Notes: generated by a model from the sequence alone, not told the origin. A stretch of 64,000 nucleotides of DNA from Gordonia mangrovi (GCF_024734075.1 NZ_CP102850.1:1054001-1118000), one strand, 5' to 3'; shown: positions 44,451 through 54,383, counted from the first letter of the stretch. Numbers and translations are program-made.

Positions 44451-46124
44451 CAGCCTCCCGTCCCCTTTTTCGCACACCGTGACAGGTGTGTGACAGTACT
44501 GGACACTGACCTTTGCAGTTGTCGCCTGAAGCGATGAACTGGGTGTTCGAAATTCTTCAGGCTTCTGGCAACCGGAGGTCACCAAAAGCACAGCCTGACC
44601 CGCCCGCCAAGCTGCTGGAAACGCAACACAAATAAGGAAGTACCACCCAGGCGCGGTCTTCCCTGGGCTGCCACGGGCTCGAGTACCAACGAATCACCAT
44701 TTCACGGGGTCCGGCTATAGGTTGCTTCGGCCGTGTCGTTGGACGACTACCGCACCGGCATCGGAGGATAGTGCACCTGCCGCGCGGCTCGCACCCGAGC
44801 TGCATGCACTCGAGCAGCGTGCACGCGCGCAGCTGGTGTTCAGCCCGTGTCGGCGGAGACGAGTGGACCGACGATCGAACTGCGACACCTGCGGATTCTG
44901 CAATCCTATAAGTTCTGCACGTCTCGAAGTTGGCCGCGCACTGCTCAGCCCAGTGGAATTGCTGGATGTTGGCCCGCTGGGCGCGGGCGCAGGGGGATCG
45001 TGTCTGGCGGCGTGAGTTCTCAGTGTCGCGGTATGTTGGCCTGCTTGAACAGTCGGGTGCGCCCTCGGTGACGGCGTTGGTGAGCCCGGTGGGCAGGACC
45101 GCCGCCACCATTCTCCTTCGGCACCAGCGGGTGGCCCCGGGGATCTGGGTGTCGGTACACGGACCTGTGTAGGCGGTAGAGACGGGCGCGGATCTCTGCT
45201 CGTCGGCGCCCTCGCGGCGGTCGACAATGCCCGGAGGCCCTATTTCGCGATGTAGCCGGCTAGGATCTGACCGGTCGGATCACGATCGGTCAGCGCTCAC
45301 CGCATCTTCGCAAATGATCTGTTCGACAGTCATTCCTGGGAGATCACCAGCCGCCGTTCGGGTGGGCCTATTCCGGGTCCTGTTTGCGGCCGCGGCGGCC
45401 GTGGGCATCGAAGGTGGCCGAGCTGCGGACCGCAGTGACCACGTCGCTAGGCAGGTTTCACCAGGTGGGAATGATCGGCCACCCACTGTACGTACGGCGA
45501 CATGGGTGTCGGTGACCGCGGGGGCGTACGCGGCCGACGAGCCGATCATCCCATGGGTCACCACGGTGCGAAACGGCTTCGACTGGGCCAGCAGCCACCA
45601 GGTGACCGCCGCGCTGGTGCGGCTATGTCGAGCCGACACCACAGCCCGGGCACACCGCGGCGCGTCCGAATCGGCCGTAGCCACCTCGACGACACGCGCG
45701 ATCAGGCAGCCGGGACACACCGGCCACCGCCAACCCTTCCAACCCCATCCGCAACTCCAGGTTTCCGAAAGCCCGGGTCGTCTCATGTCAACTACACGCC
45801 GGCCGGCTGACCAGGCATCGCCCGCTCAAGCTCGAATGCCGCATTACGACGGCGACGCACGCACTTCTTCGCCCTTGAGCGACTATCACCCACCGATGTC
45901 TACTCTGTAAGGATCGCGCGCGAGCGTCTCGATCTGGATCGCGCCGACATGCGCCACAGAGACGCGTTTAGCGTCGGTCAGACGCACGATTCTCATCTCG
46001 TTTGTCGCCGAACAACTCACCGATCGGGGAGAGATCCACTTGAATGTGACTATCGGGCTGCAGACCTGGGATTGATCGAATCGGGGTTTTAGGAGCATGC
46101 GGGCGACATGAATGAGGTTGCATT
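44451..46124. other. 1.67-kb region without a convincing gene
   Basis: Several overlapping frames are open on both strands, but none has a ribosome site, recognisable domain and the third-position bias of real neighbours at once. A stretch near 44877 reads IELRHLRIL, which superficially resembles the start of a LysR regulator, but it is followed by unrelated sequence. The promoter of the PaaK-E1 operon must lie at its left end and that of the NACHT gene at its right end. It may hold decayed genes. Confidence 0.45.
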
Positions 46125-49100
46125 GTGACTGGTACGCCAACGCGGACGAGGGCGTCAGCCTGGCAACGCATCCCGGTCTTCATCGCATCAACGTTCCGAG
46201 ACATGGACCACGAGCGCGACGTGATCAACTCCCTGGTGATTCCCAACGTCAATCGGCTGCTTCGCGCAAAGGGGCGATCGGCCGCTCTCTACGCGCTCGA
46301 CTTTCGGTGGGGCATCGAGACCGACGAGAGCACAGATCAACGGCTGCGCGAAAGAGTAATCCTGCAACGATGCGTCGACGAACTGCGACGCTGTTTACCG
46401 CTATTCGTCGGACTGATCGGCGATTCGTACGGGTACCTTCCGAATCAGGTCGACGCGCGAGAGATTCTGGCGCGTGCGGGCGTCCAAGCTCCGGGGTTTC
46501 CTTTATCCGTCACTGCCCTCGAAATGATGGCGGCAGCAGCCAATGCCTCATCCCTCGAACGATTGTCACCGATATTCTTGTCCCGGCATTGCGAGGTGCC
46601 TGGCGGACACGCGCGTGCCGCTGACAAACCGCAAATTTCGGAGTTGCGTCGTCACCTCCACGACGCGGGGTGCACCGTACACCGGTACCATGCATTCAGC
46701 GAAGCCGGGCAGCAGGACTTCGGCGAGACCTTCACCGAGTACCTGCAGCATGCACTCCTGGCGCTGGCCCGCCAGGTTCTTGGCGAAGTCGCCGAAAAGC
46801 AGAGTTGGATCGCCGAGGAAGTCGGGCTCCATCGTGGACGCATGGAGGAGGAGGCAGACAACTTCCGGGGCCGTGCAGACGTGCTCGAGGCCCTTGAAGA
46901 CCACCGCGGCAGGCCCGATCCGTTTGGAAGGGCATGGCGGCTGGGCGACGAGGTCAACGAGTTCAGTCGCTTGCGCATGCGCTTTGCCGACTCCATGGTC
47001 GCCGTGCTCGCCGACCCGGGAGCGGGAAAGTCTGCACTGCTGGCCAAGATTGCCTGCGATGGGAACCTCAGTACCGTTCCACACCGTGCGATTCACGATC
47101 GTTCGGATCGTGCGTACTGTCGCGTTGGGATCACCCCGAGATCGACACGCCTCGCTGTTTGTCTGCTTGTCTTGCTGGCGCAGCTCGATCCCGACCTGGC
47201 CGAGCGCGTCGCCAGTCAGCACGATCCCGATGGCCTGCGTCTCGGTGATGTGCTGCCTTCCTGGATCGAGTGTTTGGGCCCGCCTCGGCTCGGCAGCGAG
47301 CCGACGATCATCGTCGACGGCCTCGATAAGATGGCTAGCACCGACAGCGAATCGTACTCGCTGGCCTGGATGTCCACAGAGATGGTGCAGGGAGCCTACT
47401 TCGTCGTCTCGGCCAACAACGGTTCACCTGCAGCGCACATCGTTCGAACCAGACCACTGACCACAGTGTTCGAACTCAACCCGCTGTCCCCCGAAGACGC
47501 GCGCCTGATGGTCAGCGGAGCCATTGCGCGGCATCACCGCTCATTGCCCGAACTGTTGATCCGCCGACTTGCTCACAAGTCGGCGAATGCGCGGTGGCTC
47601 AGCATTGCCACGCAATTGCTCTTGACATTGTCACGACATGATTATCATTCACTTCGAAACGAGGACTCGTCGGCGGACCCTCAGGTCCGGCTGCGAGCGA
47701 TGCTTTCCAGAACCATCGAACAGCTTCCCGCAGACCTGGAGGATCTAAGCTCTGACTACCTGTTCCGGCTGCTGGAGTTCGCTGACCCGTCTGTGACACC
47801 CGCCCTAATTCTGCTCACGGTGTCGTCTTCGGGCGTAAGGGAATTTGACGTCCTGTCGATCTTTGGGGAGGGAAGCAAGTTCCGACGGGACGAAAGCGGA
47901 TATGGCGTCAGTGCGATTACCCCAACCATGTTGTCGGTAACCCAGGACTTGTTCGACGGACTTATCGACGTCCGAGACAGCGGGCGAATGGCGTTTGTCT
48001 CTGATTCCACGGAGCAGGCATGGAGGGGTATTCTCGCCGATAGCATTTTGGAGGTCGGTGGAGATCCGGAGGCGGTTGTCCTCGACTACCGCCGCACCTT
48101 CATCGCTCACCTGCTGACGCTACCGCTGGATGATCCCCTGCGCATCGACGAACTCCTCCTCCAATTGTGGATCGCAGACGACATTCCGTTTCTCGCACAC
48201 GCTCTCCACGACCCACAGCTATCCGCGGTCTCGTCGGTCGCGTTGTTCGGGGCAGTTTTCGCCGTTGCTACCTCGGACGCGGCTGCCGTGCGCTCGGTCC
48301 TTGAGCTGCCGCTGCCGCCCGATGAGAAACTGACCTTGACGTCCTTCCTGGTGTCCGCTGTCACCAGGATGGACCTGGCCCAGGCGTCACAAGCGGCTGT
48401 AGAGATCAAAGAAGCGTTAGAACAAATGCCTGCTTCCGCCGCTTCCCGGACCGGTGCGTCTGCCGCCGACGTACTGGCTCAACTCAGCACGTTGCCTGGT
48501 GCAAGCGGCATTGGTGGTGTTTTCGGACACTGGGAGCCGTTTATCCGAGCGCTCGTCGACGGGCATGCTCAACTGTCACAGGGGCCATACTTAGATCCAG
48601 TCAACGACTTCGAGCGTCGAATGTTCATCGAGGTTCAGTTGACCATGGTCACCCAGTTCGCGTTAACTGTTTTCGACCGAACAGACCCGACGTTCGAGGA
48701 CTTTCAACAAATTGGTTTTCGTCTGGAAAGCGCACGCGACCATCTCGAACAATTGCCTCCCGACGATGACGCCGGCGAGTACCTCCGAATCCTCGAATCC
48801 GTTGCGAACCGTGCGGTGATGCTCCTAGGAATCACCGCGACCTTACCTCCGCTTGAAGACGACCTCTCACGGGCGGAACAGGCCTTCGATACAACCGGTG
48901 GAGCTGCGATCTACGGCGTGTTGATGGCCCTGTGCGCTCGTGTACGTACTGAAGTCGCGGTCGGGCTCCAAGTCGCGGAGGGCGGGAATCCGTCCCCAGG
49001 TGACCTCGTGCGTGCGCTCTCGGAGATCGACAGAGCGCGGTGGCGTCTCGAAGTTGGCTTGGCACTGAATCCCACCATGAGAATCGTGCGCGCCGAATTG

Positions 49101-49853
49101 ATGGCACTATTGACTGAGAGATTGTCGCTACTCGATACTGCCGAACAAGCGGGTAGCTCGGCGGAGTCGGCATTGCGCCTTGCAGAACTCGCCATCGACG
49201 ACGACAAGGTGGACCCGAGTGATTTCATCGGCATTGCCGCGCGAGCCGTGTTCGGATGGGCCTTCTCTCGACTGGATGGCTCGGTCACGACGATTGTGGA
49301 ACGCATGCTCGAATTGCTCGACGGCGACCACCTCGGAACTGTCATCGACGACGACAGCCGCGCGGTCGCCGAAGTCGCATTGTTGACCGCGGCAGTCGAC
49401 GTGGGTGCAGCCGACGGCGAGTACGAGTTGTCGTTGGCACTCGGGCGTAGGGCGGTCGCGCTCCAACAAGCCGGCTACGAATTCGCCGACGGTGAAGCCA
49501 CAGCATACGAAATTCTGCGCGAACGCCTCGAGAACGTCCGTGAAGAGCTTATAGGCATACTCGAAGAAGCCGATTCGCTGGCGGGACTCACGGCGGAGAT
49601 CGATATCGGCGATATCATGTCACACTGTCGCTGGGCTGATGAGCTGTTCACGATGTGCTCCGGAAGATCGGATACACAGGTGGAGGACCACCTGGGCCGG
49701 ATGCTCGCCCAGACGTTGGCCGGTGCGGTTTCAGGGGACCCGACTGTTCTTGCGAACGCGCGCCTCATCTACCAAAGCCTTGAGGATCTCGAAGGTTTGG
49801 ACGACGAGCATCAGCGAATTCTGGATGTCACCGCCTGCCATCTCCAGTCGTGA
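46125..49853 (+). CDS. DUF4062-NACHT STAND protein
   Basis: The 1242-residue protein starts with GTG. The N-terminal DUF4062 domain (about 14-115) is clear: RIPVFIASTFRDMDHERDVI, then YALDFRWGIETDES and CLPLFVGLIGDSYGYLP. This is the fold seen at the N-terminus of TEP1- and NPHP3-like STAND proteins. The NACHT ATPase has Walker A VLADPGAGKSALLAKIA at about 294 and Walker B PTIIVDGLDKMAS at about 393. The C-terminal 600 residues are helical, TPR-like. Bacterial STAND proteins sense phage or stress and trigger an effector; here DUF4062 may be the effector or a signalling adaptor. It stands alone, without an obvious operon partner. Confidence 0.88.
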   Translation: MTGTPTRTRASAWQRIPVFIASTFRDMDHERDVINSLVIPNVNRLLRAKGRSAALYALDFRWGIETDESTDQRLRERVILQRCVDELRRCLPLFVGLIGDSYGYLPNQVDAREILARAGVQAPGFPLSVTALEMMAAAANASSLERLSPIFLSRHCEVPGGHARAADKPQISELRRHLHDAGCTVHRYHAFSEAGQQDFGETFTEYLQHALLALARQVLGEVAEKQSWIAEEVGLHRGRMEEEADNFRGRADVLEALEDHRGRPDPFGRAWRLGDEVNEFSRLRMRFADSMVAVLADPGAGKSALLAKIACDGNLSTVPHRAIHDRSDRAYCRVGITPRSTRLAVCLLVLLAQLDPDLAERVASQHDPDGLRLGDVLPSWIECLGPPRLGSEPTIIVDGLDKMASTDSESYSLAWMSTEMVQGAYFVVSANNGSPAAHIVRTRPLTTVFELNPLSPEDARLMVSGAIARHHRSLPELLIRRLAHKSANARWLSIATQLLLTLSRHDYHSLRNEDSSADPQVRLRAMLSRTIEQLPADLEDLSSDYLFRLLEFADPSVTPALILLTVSSSGVREFDVLSIFGEGSKFRRDESGYGVSAITPTMLSVTQDLFDGLIDVRDSGRMAFVSDSTEQAWRGILADSILEVGGDPEAVVLDYRRTFIAHLLTLPLDDPLRIDELLLQLWIADDIPFLAHALHDPQLSAVSSVALFGAVFAVATSDAAAVRSVLELPLPPDEKLTLTSFLVSAVTRMDLAQASQAAVEIKEALEQMPASAASRTGASAADVLAQLSTLPGASGIGGVFGHWEPFIRALVDGHAQLSQGPYLDPVNDFERRMFIEVQLTMVTQFALTVFDRTDPTFEDFQQIGFRLESARDHLEQLPPDDDAGEYLRILESVANRAVMLLGITATLPPLEDDLSRAEQAFDTTGGAAIYGVLMALCARVRTEVAVGLQVAEGGNPSPGDLVRALSEIDRARWRLEVGLALNPTMRIVRAELMALLTERLSLLDTAEQAGSSAESALRLAELAIDDDKVDPSDFIGIAARAVFGWAFSRLDGSVTTIVERMLELLDGDHLGTVIDDDSRAVAEVALLTAAVDVGAADGEYELSLALGRRAVALQQAGYEFADGEATAYEILRERLENVREELIGILEEADSLAGLTAEIDIGDIMSHCRWADELFTMCSGRSDTQVEDHLGRMLAQTLAGAVSGDPTVLANARLIYQSLEDLEGLDDEHQRILDVTACHLQS

Positions 49854-50016
49854 CGGCAAGCCATGAGGCGGTATCCCGAGGACCGGTTGGCGAGTAACCT
49901 CAGATTTTCCGACTACTTGCGGCGCTGGACTGAAGTATTCCGGAACCAATCCAGCTCGTCCCACTCGGAGACCAGCGACGAAGGTATCCCGCTACTCTCG
50001 ACGCGACGTCTTCCGC

Positions 50017-50797
50017 ATGATGTCGGCCAGCCCGTCGCTTGCCCTCCCCGCGTGCACGTCGGCAGATCCAGCGCCCATCGCCGGCACCGAACGGTCCTGG
50101 GGAGCACTCATCCCGAGTGTCACGCCCGCCCCTGGTTCGATTCGCTCCCCTATCGAGCAACTCGCGACGCTGGCCGACGCGCACCCAGGTATCTGCACCG
50201 CTTCGCCGCCATCGGCGACTCGGTCCCCATTCCGACCTCGACGCGATGACGGCGATCACCGACCACGGGCGCCACTCCCCTACTAAGGACTACTGAACCT
50301 CGAAGCTGGCCGGGGCAGGCCTCGGCATCAACCAACCGCGATACGCCCTGACCTGAACCGTATCGCGGCCGGCGGCTTCGAAGCCGACCTCTCTCGCTGG
50401 GGCACCGAGCTGGCGTCGTGGAACAAGCCAGTGCTGCTGCGCTTCACGCAAGAGATGATCGGCACCTGGAGACCGTGGTCGATCGGCATCAACAGCAACA
50501 CCGCCGCCAACTACCGCGCCACCGGGACCCGGATGCGCTCCGACATCCTCGCGGCGGGGGCCACCACCCTCAAGTTCGTCTAAGCGACCGTCGTTCTCAC
50601 GCTCGGCACGTCGGGTTCAACGCGACCTGCCACGGGGACGCCCACGTCGACCATCTCGGACTCGACGGCTACAACTGGGCCGCGACGTCCCCGGACATCG
50701 ATGGCACTCGGAGTTGTTCGCAGGCAGCCTCATGGCGCTGCATGACTTCGGCGGAACCAGCCGTATCCTCATCGCCGGCGCCGGGTGCGCCGAATGA
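50017..50797 (+). pseudogene. decayed GH26 glycoside hydrolase (beta-mannanase-type)
   Basis: Pieces in all three forward frames follow the order of a GH26 enzyme. An N-terminal RSWGALIPSVTPAPGS is followed by RYLHRFAAIGDSVP, then DLDAMTAITDHG. ADLSRWGTELASWNKPVLLR with FTQEMIGTWRPWSIGINSN corresponds to the RfxHEMNGxWyPW acid/base region; the Glu is kept but His and Asn are changed. GDAHVDHLGLDGYNWAA and ELFAGSLMALHDF follow, then RILIAGAGCAE at 50765-50797 where intact enzymes have IAEtG, so the nucleophile Glu is lost. At least four frame changes and a stop at 50581 separate the pieces. It cannot make an active enzyme. Confidence 0.75.
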
Positions 50798-50879
50798 CTT
50801 CAGCTAGAGGTAAAGGCCCCAGTAGATTCGAGATTTCTTCGGCATCGTCGACGGCGAACCGCGGGTACGGAAGAGCCGG

Positions 50880-51641
50880 TTACCGACGATTAGGACGTCC
50901 CGAACCTCGTCGAGCACCCTTGCCGGGGATCTTCCCGGCCGCTTCGCGTGCCGCCCGCTTGGCCGCCGCCTTCTCCCGGGCCGACCGTTTGGGCGCCTCC
51001 TCGGAACGGCCCCGCGACGACGTCGCCTTCCGACCACGCACGATGCCGATGAACTCGTCGGCGAGTTCGGTGGTCGGTTGCGGCCACAGCAGCCCCACCG
51101 TCGAGGTCGGGGCGTCAGTCACCGGGCGGTGCACCAGATCCTTGCGGTGATGCAGCCGCGCCAACGACTGCGGCACCAGCAGCACCCCGATCCCGGCGGC
51201 GACGAGTTCGATGGCGTCACCGGTGGTCTCGGGTCGATGGCTCACTGCTGAACCCGGGCGCTGAGTCACCGTCAACGGTTCGTCGAGTGGCCAAAGCACC
51301 TGTTCGTCGGCGAGATCGGCCAGCGTCATCTCATCGCCCGCGGTCAGCACGTGGTCTTTGGGCACCACCACGACGGTGGTCTCCTCATAGAGGTCGATGC
51401 TGTGATGGGCGCCCGCGTCACCGTGCCCCAGCGCCTCGGGCAGGCGGGTGATCGCCATCTGCACGCGCCCCTGCCCGACGGCCTCGGCACAGTCCGCGAC
51501 ATCGAGGGCGACGAGCTCCAGCGGCACATCGGGTCGTCGTTGCTCCCAGATCCGCACCCACTTGCCCGGCATGGCCCCCGGCACGAACGCCAGCCGAAAC
51601 ACCGGGGCGTCGTCGCTGGTGGTCGCGTCGGGTGTGGTCAC
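50880..51641 (-). CDS. LysR-type effector-binding-domain protein without HTH
   Basis: The 253-residue protein has the periplasmic-binding-like effector fold of LysR regulators: FRLAFVPGAMPGKWVRIWEQ, RVQMAITRLPEALG, TTVVVVPKDHVLTAGDEMTL, and ELVAAGIGVLLVPQSLARLH. There is no N-terminal winged helix. It ends in a strongly basic tail (ARGR-type; KAAAKRAAREAAGKIPGKG) that might contact nucleic acid or be disordered. It diverges from the DUF5997 gene with 32 bases between starts, a pairing that suggests joint control. The function is otherwise unknown. Confidence 0.82.
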   Translation of the reverse strand: MTTPDATTSDDAPVFRLAFVPGAMPGKWVRIWEQRRPDVPLELVALDVADCAEAVGQGRVQMAITRLPEALGHGDAGAHHSIDLYEETTVVVVPKDHVLTAGDEMTLADLADEQVLWPLDEPLTVTQRPGSAVSHRPETTGDAIELVAAGIGVLLVPQSLARLHHRKDLVHRPVTDAPTSTVGLLWPQPTTELADEFIGIVRGRKATSSRGRSEEAPKRSAREKAAAKRAAREAAGKIPGKGARRGSGRPNRR

Positions 51642-51673
51642 GACCAGAGGCTACCGCGCGATATCCTCGGCCG

Positions 51674-52078
51674 ATGAGCTCACAGTCGATGAAGCCGGCC
51701 ACCGCCGCCAAGAAGCTGGACGTGTACCTGCCGGCGACCCCGGCCGAGTTCCGCGAGCACCCCATCACCCGAGCCGAACTCGCCGAGCTGCAGGCCGACC
51801 CACCGGAATGGCTGCGCACGCTGCGCGCCGAGGGCCCGCATCCGAAGAATCTGGTCGCCGCCAAACTCGGCATCTCCAACTCCGGCCTGGTCCGCGGCGG
51901 CATCACCGAAGCGCTCACCACCGCGCAGATCGAGGAGCTGCTCGCCGAGATGCCGGACTGGCTGGCGGCCGAACGCGCGACGCAGCTCGAGGTGCGGCGT
52001 GAAGAACGACGCATTAAGTCGCTGCACGCGGACAAGCGGCGGGCGCGGGAGGAAGCGGACGCCGAGCCCGAGGTGTGA
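51674..52078 (+). CDS. DUF5997 family protein
   Basis: The 134-residue protein is typical of DUF5997: KPATAAKKLDVYLPATPAEF, ELAELQADPPEWLRTLRAEG, PHPKNLVAAKLGISNSGLVR, and IEELLAEMPDWLAAERATQ, ending in a charged helix (VRREERRIKSLHADKRRARE). The middle looks like a small helix-turn-helix. No signal peptide or TM. I chose ATG 51674; another Met six codons later is possible. A diverged copy of its last 25 codons recurs at 52696-52773. Confidence 0.85.
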   Translation: MSSQSMKPATAAKKLDVYLPATPAEFREHPITRAELAELQADPPEWLRTLRAEGPHPKNLVAAKLGISNSGLVRGGITEALTTAQIEELLAEMPDWLAAERATQLEVRREERRIKSLHADKRRAREEADAEPEV

Positions 52079-52231
52079 TTCTGTGAACCGGCCGGGACGC
52101 TGCCGAAGGGAATCCGGGTTGCCCGATCAGGAGCCTGCGGAGGGTCGTCACGAAGGGCCCTTCGTGACACTCGGCTAGCGCCTCGCTCCTCAGGGACCGG
52201 GGAGTCGACATCGCAGAGCCGGCGCCGTCGG

Positions 52232-52678
52232 ATGCTGCGGATCTGGCTCGGCTGCGCAGTCGTCATCGTCGGACTCGTCGCGGCAGCGATCGCCGTACCG
52301 CGACTGGCGCACCGCTACCCGTGCGACTCGGTGGTCCCCAACGCCGCGGACATGGGGTTACGGCTGTCCGACACCGAACAGGTGGTCTCCTGCGAGCACC
52401 ACGCGAGTTTCCCGGATTCGTCGGCGCGGCTGGTGGTGCGTACCGCATCACCGCAGACACGCACGGCGCTCCTGCAACGTTCCAGCGTCAGCGAAGAGCT
52501 CGAGCGGACGATGATCAGTGAGAACGACGGCCCGTTCTACGAGGAGGTACGCAGGCCGAACCTCGAACGCAGCAAGCAGGTGTACCTGTCCACGACGGGT
52601 GATTACCAGCTCAGCATCAGCTATGACGACGGCATCGAGTCAGGACTGCTGCTCACGGTGTGGGCGATGGAGATGTGA
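52232..52678 (+). CDS. small membrane-anchored extracytoplasmic protein
   Basis: The 148-residue protein has an N-terminal anchor/signal segment (IWLGCAVVIVGLVAAAIAVP) followed by an extracytoplasmic domain. Two cysteines, in YPCDSVVPN and VVSCEHH, could form a disulfide. The end is strand-rich (YLSTTGDYQLSISYDDGIES, LLLTVWAMEM). No family recognised. It lies between DUF5997 and the partial copy of the DUF5997 3' end, and upstream of a strong terminator. Confidence 0.7.
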   Translation: MLRIWLGCAVVIVGLVAAAIAVPRLAHRYPCDSVVPNAADMGLRLSDTEQVVSCEHHASFPDSSARLVVRTASPQTRTALLQRSSVSEELERTMISENDGPFYEEVRRPNLERSKQVYLSTTGDYQLSISYDDGIESGLLLTVWAMEM

Positions 52679-52695
52679 GCGCACTGCGTTCGGCG

Positions 52696-52773
52696 GTGTG
52701 GCGCGAAGAACGCCGCATCAAGGCCCTGCACGCGGACAAGCGGCGCGCGCGGGAGGATGGCGACGGGGAATAG
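52696..52773 (+). pseudogene. duplicated 3' end of the DUF5997 gene
   Basis: The frame VWREERRIKALHADKRRARE followed by DGDGE and a TAG stop repeats the last codons of the DUF5997 gene (VRREERRIKSLHADKRRARE), also at the DNA level. It has no start of its own. The 52232 gene therefore sits between two copies of the same 3' end, as expected if a segment was inserted or duplicated by recombination there. Confidence 0.8.
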
Positions 52774-52825
52774 CTGACCGGACAACTATCGTTGAATCTG
52801 AGGCTTTCCCTCCGGTCCCACTCCC

Positions 52826-52896
52826 CCGACCGGGACCGGTCGGGAAGCCACCCCGGCGCCCCGTCAGACCGACCCCCGACTGGTCTGGCGGGGCGC
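52826..52896 (+). terminator. tandem hairpins, second a rho-independent terminator
   Basis: CCCGACC (52826-52832) pairs with GGTCGGG (52838-52844). Just after it, GCGCCCCGTCAGACC (52856-52870) pairs with GGTCTGGCGGGGCGC (52882-52896) with one wobble pair and is followed by TTTGTGT. It would end transcription from the 52232 gene and its remnant before the convergent toxin gene. Confidence 0.8.
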
Positions 52897-52987
52897 TTTG
52901 TGTCTGGCGTTGGTCAGATCCGATCGATGCCATGTGAGTCCTCGGGTCCGATGTCCTCGATCAACATCAACCGGCAGCGGCCGCCTT

Positions 52988-53494
52988 CTACGGTGTCGCC
53001 CATCGCAAATGGTGAAGGTCCATGGCCATGATCAGGTCGGGGTCGCTGTCGAGGCACACGCCTGCTGTCTCCAGTCGTGCTCGGTCGCGAAGTTTGCGGT
53101 CTGGACGTTCGTAGAGTGCCCACAGTCGCGACCCGATGCCATGCCGGGAGGGATACTCGATGCCGTCGAGGTCTCGGGGGTAGCTGGAGAAGCGTAATTC
53201 CCGATACAACGCTCCCGACAAGTGTTGGGTGAATTCGCGGGCGGCGCTGGTGATCGCCGACAGGTCCACTCCCTCGGCAAGACCACACGAGACCGCATAT
53301 CCGCCGAACTCACGATGTAGCGACGCCAACGTCGTCGGATGCCCGACCTCGAGGAACCGGCCGTTCGGGTCGTCCCAGCGTCCGGACCCGATGTAGGGCC
53401 ATTCCGGCCAGGCCAGCGGCCCGGCCTTGACGTAGCTGATCCGAACCGCCGGCTCGTCCTGAAGGGCACGGCCATGCCAGCGATCGTCGGTCAC
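52988..53494 (-). CDS. RES-domain toxin
   Basis: The 168-residue protein fits the RES domain: an N-terminal Arg in VRISYVKAG, the signature YIGSGRWDDPNGRFLEVG, TLASLHREFGGYAVS, and LYERPDRKLRDRARL near the end. RES toxins degrade NAD+ when freed from their Xre/MbcA-type antitoxin. It follows the antitoxin gene with a 15-base gap, the standard order for this system, and is transcribed leftward toward the terminator at 52826-52896. Confidence 0.85.
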   Translation of the reverse strand: MTDDRWHGRALQDEPAVRISYVKAGPLAWPEWPYIGSGRWDDPNGRFLEVGHPTTLASLHREFGGYAVSCGLAEGVDLSAITSAAREFTQHLSGALYRELRFSSYPRDLDGIEYPSRHGIGSRLWALYERPDRKLRDRARLETAGVCLDSDPDLIMAMDLHHLRWATP

Positions 53495-53509
53495 GGCCGA
53501 TGAATCTAC

Positions 53510-53923
53510 CTACAGCGCCACGAATGCCCGCGCAGCGCCCAGCACGTCACGTGCCGCGTCATCGTCACCGGCCGAGGACCGCAGCACCATCAGCGGCGCC
53601 TGATCGTCGAGCACCGGGTTGAGGCCCTGAAACCACGCCTGGGCCACCTCCGGACTGACCTGCGACCGCAGGATGCCCAACACCTCCAGGGCGACGCGGT
53701 AGCGCTGCACAACCGCTCGGTCGCGGATCGCGCGTTCGCCCGCAGCCCACTGCCGCACCGCTCGGGTTTCCTTCACATTGCCCAGGTACGCTGCGAGTTT
53801 GGCTCCGAGGCCGACTCGCACCCGCGCCGCCAGATCGGCGTCGCTCAGTTGCAGCACCTCGCGGTGTGTGCGCTGTTCAGCGGCCACATCAACAGGTTGA
53901 CGATAATCAACAGCACCCATCAA
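53510..53923 (-). CDS. Xre/MbcA/ParS-type antitoxin
   Basis: The 137-residue protein starts with two Met codons. Helices in the first half (ADLAARVRVGLGAKLAAYLG, KETRAVRQWAAGERAIRD) have the DNA-binding HTH texture of this group. The second half (VQRYRVALEVLGILRSQV, then AQAWFQGLNPVLDDQAPLMV) matches the toxin-binding MbcA/ParS domain, with the W..GLNP...D..PL signature. It lies immediately upstream of the RES toxin gene and should repress the pair's promoter, located just right of 53923. Confidence 0.82.
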   Translation of the reverse strand: MMGAVDYRQPVDVAAEQRTHREVLQLSDADLAARVRVGLGAKLAAYLGNVKETRAVRQWAAGERAIRDRAVVQRYRVALEVLGILRSQVSPEVAQAWFQGLNPVLDDQAPLMVLRSSAGDDDAARDVLGAARAFVAL

Positions 53924-54158
53924 TCACACCTCCAATCACAAGATACCGCGCATATCAGCCCAGGTACAGACCTATGAGCCGAGGTGGTCGATACTGCGGC
54001 CGGCCGCGGCTCTCGCCCCGGCGCTGGGCGGCCTGAGCAGGCTCGATCGCTGCCCGAGCAGGCTTGCGCAATTCCCATGTCCTCGGCCAGCTCGACCTCG
54101 AGCAGCCCTGGTTCGTGAACACTCGTTTGTGAGGTACCGAGCTCTCCGTCAGATCGGC

Positions 54159-54383
54159 CTACTCAACTCGACGTGTCGACAGATCGGGCTGCACCGCAAA
54201 GCGTTTCCCCAGCTGACGACTTCCGTACGCCAGTGCGCCGAACAGCACGAAGGAGAGTGGTTGCCACCAGATAACCGCGCCGAATGTGACGAGGGCGAAG
54301 ACGAATGCGAAAGCGAACAGGAGCGCGAGAAATGCTGAGACATACTGGAAAACGATGAGTAGCCCTCTTGCTGCCATCCTCAT
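54159..54383 (-). CDS. small two-TM membrane protein
   Basis: The protein has 74 residues if read from ATG 54383 (ATG 54407 would add eight). It is mostly two TM segments, LLIVFQYVSAFLALLFAFAF and VIWWQPLSFVLFGALAYG, with a basic C-terminus (GKRFAVQPDLSTRR). No ribosome site stands out and no family is recognised. The hydrophobic pattern is too regular to be chance, but expression is uncertain. Confidence 0.5.
   Translation of the reverse strand: MRMAARGLLIVFQYVSAFLALLFAFAFVFALVTFGAVIWWQPLSFVLFGALAYGSRQLGKRFAVQPDLSTRRVE

Noticed and set aside
44847..45071. Possible LysR-type regulator start (IELRHLRIL followed by TAQPS)
   Set aside because: Only the first few residues resemble LysR, no ribosome site precedes it, and the following sequence does not continue the helix-turn-helix.
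49863..50249. 128-codon frame after the NACHT gene
   Set aside because: Its second half contains one of the GH26 fragments (YLHRFAAIGD) and the first half has no coding texture. It is explained by the decayed GH26 gene.
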